A DNA stretch of 15,326 nucleotides. Source: Aestuariivirga sp. (GTDB lineage Bacteria > Pseudomonadota > Alphaproteobacteria > Rhizobiales > Aestuariivirgaceae). The notes under the pieces were generated by a model that saw nothing but the letters and a program-made list of their open reading frames with translations, was not told the origin of the DNA and ran no database searches. The stretch lies in assembly GCA_020252385.1 (NCBI GenBank), contig JADCDC010000599.1, forward strand, positions 1-15,326, given 5' to 3'. This document shows, piece after piece, positions 13,752-15,326 of the stretch. Made by a program: the position numbers and the translations under genes. The first letter of the stretch is position 1. Each line of letters opens with the position of its first letter.

Positions 13752-14912
13752 CTAGCTATCCAGCGGGCTCAAATCCTTCACGCCCATGTCCGCCAGAACC
13801 TCCCTGATCGCCTTGAGCGCGGCGCGCATGACCTTTTCGTCGACCTTGCCGATGGTGCCGATGCGGAAGGAGGGGCGCTTCGTGAGCTTGCCGGGGTAGA
13901 TGGCGAAGCCGCGCACGCGGAGGTCCTCGTAGAAGCGCTCGAAGTCGAAGTTGGGATCGCGCGGGGTGAGGAAGGTCTGGATGATGGGACCCGCCTCATT
14001 GTCGGAGAGGAGTGTCGAGAAGCCCATCTCGCGCATGCCCCTGACGAGTATCTCGGCGTTCTGCCGGTAGCGGGCGCCGCGCGCCGCAACACCGCCCTCC
14101 TCCGCATGTTCCTTCAGCGCCTGGTGGAAGGCGACGAGCGCATGGGTGGGTGGGGTGAAGCGGAACTGGCCGTTGGCCTCAAGCCCCTTCCACTGCTCGT
14201 AGAGATCGAGCACGACGGAGTGGCTCATGCCCTTCGAGGCGATCAGCATGTCGCGCTTCACCACCACATAGGAGAAGCCGGGCACCCCCTCGATGCACTT
14301 GTTGGAGGAGGAGACCATGACGTCGAAGCCGTCCTTCATGTCGAGCGGGATGGCGCCGAAGGAGGACATGGCATCGACCATGCAGATCTTGCCGCGGGCC
14401 TTCACGGCCTGCGCGATCTCCACGATCGGGTTGACGATGCCGGACGTCGTCTCGCAGTGGATGACCCAGACATGGCTGATGGCGGGATCGGCGGCGAGGG
14501 CCGCCACCACATCCTCGGCACTGGGGGCCGCGCTGTCGCCCTTGTCGATTTTGGTGACGGGGCGGCCGAGGCGGGCGAGGATCGCCGCGGCGCGGTCGCC
14601 ATAGGCGCCGTTGGCGACCACCAGCGTCTTCGCCTCCGCCTTGGGGCAGAAGCTGCCAAGTGCTGCCTCGATGGCGAAGGTGCCGGAGCCCTGCATGATG
14701 ACACATTCATGTTCGCCCTCGGACCCTGCGAGATCGAGCAGGCCCTCGCGGATCTCGGCCACGACGCGGCGGAACTCGATGTCGCGCGAGCCCCAGTCGG
14801 CCAGCATGGAGGCCTTGACGGTGCGCGAGGTGGTGAGCGGACCGGGGGTGAGCAGATAGGGCATGTCTTCCTGGCCGGGCGGGCCGTCGAAGCGGTAGGG
14901 CATCTTGTCCAT
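13752..14912 (-). CDS. phnW: 2-aminoethylphosphonate:pyruvate transaminase PhnW
   Basis: Transfers the amino group of 2-aminoethylphosphonate to pyruvate, giving phosphonoacetaldehyde and alanine. The 386-residue protein is a class V, fold-type I PLP enzyme: YLLTPGPLTTSRTVK (19-33) is the family N-terminal signature. GSGTFA follows at 75-80, then HCETTSG (152-158), the PLP-nitrogen aspartate in VDAMSSFG (Asp180), and the Schiff-base lysine in SSSNKCIEGVPGF (Lys205). Compared with Salmonella PhnW it has an N-terminal extension of about eleven residues. The ATG at 14912 is preceded by GAGGA seven bases upstream, which favours it over the in-frame ATG at 14903. It is the first gene of the phosphonate operon and diverges from a LysR regulator. 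The stop is TAG at 13752. Confidence 0.95.
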   Translation of the reverse strand: MDKMPYRFDGPPGQEDMPYLLTPGPLTTSRTVKASMLADWGSRDIEFRRVVAEIREGLLDLAGSEGEHECVIMQGSGTFAIEAALGSFCPKAEAKTLVVANGAYGDRAAAILARLGRPVTKIDKGDSAAPSAEDVVAALAADPAISHVWVIHCETTSGIVNPIVEIAQAVKARGKICMVDAMSSFGAIPLDMKDGFDVMVSSSNKCIEGVPGFSYVVVKRDMLIASKGMSHSVVLDLYEQWKGLEANGQFRFTPPTHALVAFHQALKEHAEEGGVAARGARYRQNAEILVRGMREMGFSTLLSDNEAGPIIQTFLTPRDPNFDFERFYEDLRVRGFAIYPGKLTKRPSFRIGTIGKVDEKVMRAALKAIREVLADMGVKDLSPLDS

Positions 14913-15008
14913 GGGGGCGTCCTCGAGCGATGGCGAGACCTGAAAATGACGACTTGACCCCTATCAGTCAAATCGTATGTTCTTATGGTTGCCATCAGTG
15001 GAATCTAT
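14913..15008. promoter_or_regulatory. divergent phnW / lysR control region with 18-bp palindrome
   Basis: TTGACCCCTATCAGTCAA (14954-14971) is an inverted repeat, TTGAC-N8-GTCAA, that also contains a T-N11-A LysR-type box (14954-14966). Its left arm is the -35 of a plus-strand promoter (TTGACC, 16-nt spacer, TATGTT at 14976-14981) for the LysR gene. Its right arm, read on the minus strand, is TTGACT, followed 17 nt later by CATTTT toward phnW. ATCAGT recurs at 14963-14968 and 14994-14999, 31 bases apart. The arrangement suits binding by the LysR protein and shared control of both genes. No Pho-box-like direct repeat was seen. Confidence 0.55.
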
Positions 15009-15326
15009 ATGCGGCACGCCCAGCTCAAGGCCTTTCACGCCGTCGCCGTGCATGGCGGCTTCTCGCGCGCGGCGGAGGCGCTGGGGCTGACCCAGCCCGC
15101 CGTGTCGGACCATGTCCGGAAGCTCGAGGAGACCTATGGGGTGCAGCTCTTCACCCGCGCGCCCACCGGTGTCACGCTTACCGGCATGGGGCGGAAGCTC
15201 TTCGCCATCGCCGAGCGGCAGTTCGAGGCGGAGGCGGAGGCATTGGAACTGCTGTCGCGCGGGCGCACGCTGGAGGAGGGCCAGCTGACGATCGGGGCCG
15301 ATGCGGCCTCCCACATCCTGCCGGAA
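15009..15326 (+). CDS. LysR-family transcriptional regulator, N-terminal part (cut by window edge)
   Basis: The 106 visible residues begin MRHAQLKAFHAVAVHGGFSRAAEALGLTQPAVSDHVRKLE, a classical LysR winged helix-turn-helix with the recognition segment at about 19-38. LFTR (47-50) and LTGMG (57-61) follow, then the linker helix, and the frame is open to the last base. An in-frame ATG at 14985 exists, but it has no ribosome binding site and would add eight atypical residues. The ATG at 15009 has GTGGA seven bases upstream and starts where LysR proteins normally start. Divergent placement next to phnW indicates it is the activator of the phosphonate operon, with an intermediate or 2-aminoethylphosphonate as likely inducer. 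The effector domain lies outside the window. Confidence 0.92.
   Translation, partial: MRHAQLKAFHAVAVHGGFSRAAEALGLTQPAVSDHVRKLEETYGVQLFTRAPTGVTLTGMGRKLFAIAERQFEAEAEALELLSRGRTLEEGQLTIGADAASHILPE

Noticed and set aside
14913..15008. Pho box controlling the phn operon
   Set aside because: No pair of CTGTCAT-like repeats with the right 11-nt period was found in the region.

Overview
This is a GC-rich, densely coded bacterial chromosome segment. The partial fabD on the left edge, the close match of the phosphonate genes to the Sinorhizobium meliloti phnWAY system, and a GC-rich hairpin repeat of a kind common in rhizobial genomes all suggest an alphaproteobacterium, probably a Hyphomicrobiales (Rhizobiales) relative. 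No tRNA, rRNA, CRISPR array, transposase or integrase was seen. Nearly all DNA is coding, and no gene-free stretch exceeds about 170 bases.

Layout. (1) 1-819, minus: 5' part of fabD (fatty acid synthesis). (2) 924-1889, plus: a PLP-dependent threonine/serine dehydratase-like enzyme. (3) 2050-3768, plus: a Tat-exported YtcJ-type amidohydrolase in which two expected metal-binding histidines are replaced. (4) 3765-6916, minus: a tightly overlapping four-gene operon of acetylpolyamine amidohydrolase, SSAT-like GNAT acetyltransferase, a beta-hydroxyacid dehydrogenase with a YihU-like substrate pocket, and a gluconate-5-dehydrogenase-like SDR. (5) 6990-8336, plus: a class III aminotransferase divergent from that operon across a 73-bp promoter region. 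(6) 8417-14912, minus: a phosphonate catabolic operon, phnW - GC-rich repeat pair - phnA - phnY - YjbB-like Na/Pi transporter - GpdQ-like phosphodiesterase. (7) 15009 onward, plus: a LysR regulator divergent from phnW, cut by the right edge.

How the genes work together. PhnW transaminates 2-aminoethylphosphonate to phosphonoacetaldehyde. PhnY oxidises that to phosphonoacetate, and PhnA hydrolyses it to acetate and phosphate. All catalytic residues I can place are present: PhnY shows R108, H159, R290 and C291 at the positions I recall for the characterised S. meliloti enzyme, and PhnA has the full seven-ligand metal site. The Na/Pi-family membrane protein in the same operon could dispose of phosphate released when the phosphonate serves as a nitrogen or carbon source. 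The GpdQ-like phosphodiesterase could release phosphonates from esters or recycle phosphodiesters. The phnW-LysR intergenic region holds an 18-bp palindrome that forms the -35 hexamers of both divergent promoters. I saw no Pho box, which fits substrate-specific, phosphate-independent control. The middle block looks like an acetylated polyamine (or similar amino-compound) catabolic module: deacetylation by the APAH homologue, transamination by the class III enzyme, and reduction or oxidation of the resulting aldehyde or hydroxyacid by the two dehydrogenases. Its true substrate is inferred, not shown.

Most unusual items: the metal-site changes in the amidohydrolase; the inverted repeat pair between phnW and phnA, which can adopt mutually exclusive RNA folds and carries a Shine-Dalgarno-like arm before a 9-codon reading frame overlapping the phnA start; the arginine-containing YihU-like pocket of the beta-hydroxyacid dehydrogenase; and the linkage of phnWAY with a phosphate transporter and a GpdQ-like phosphodiesterase.
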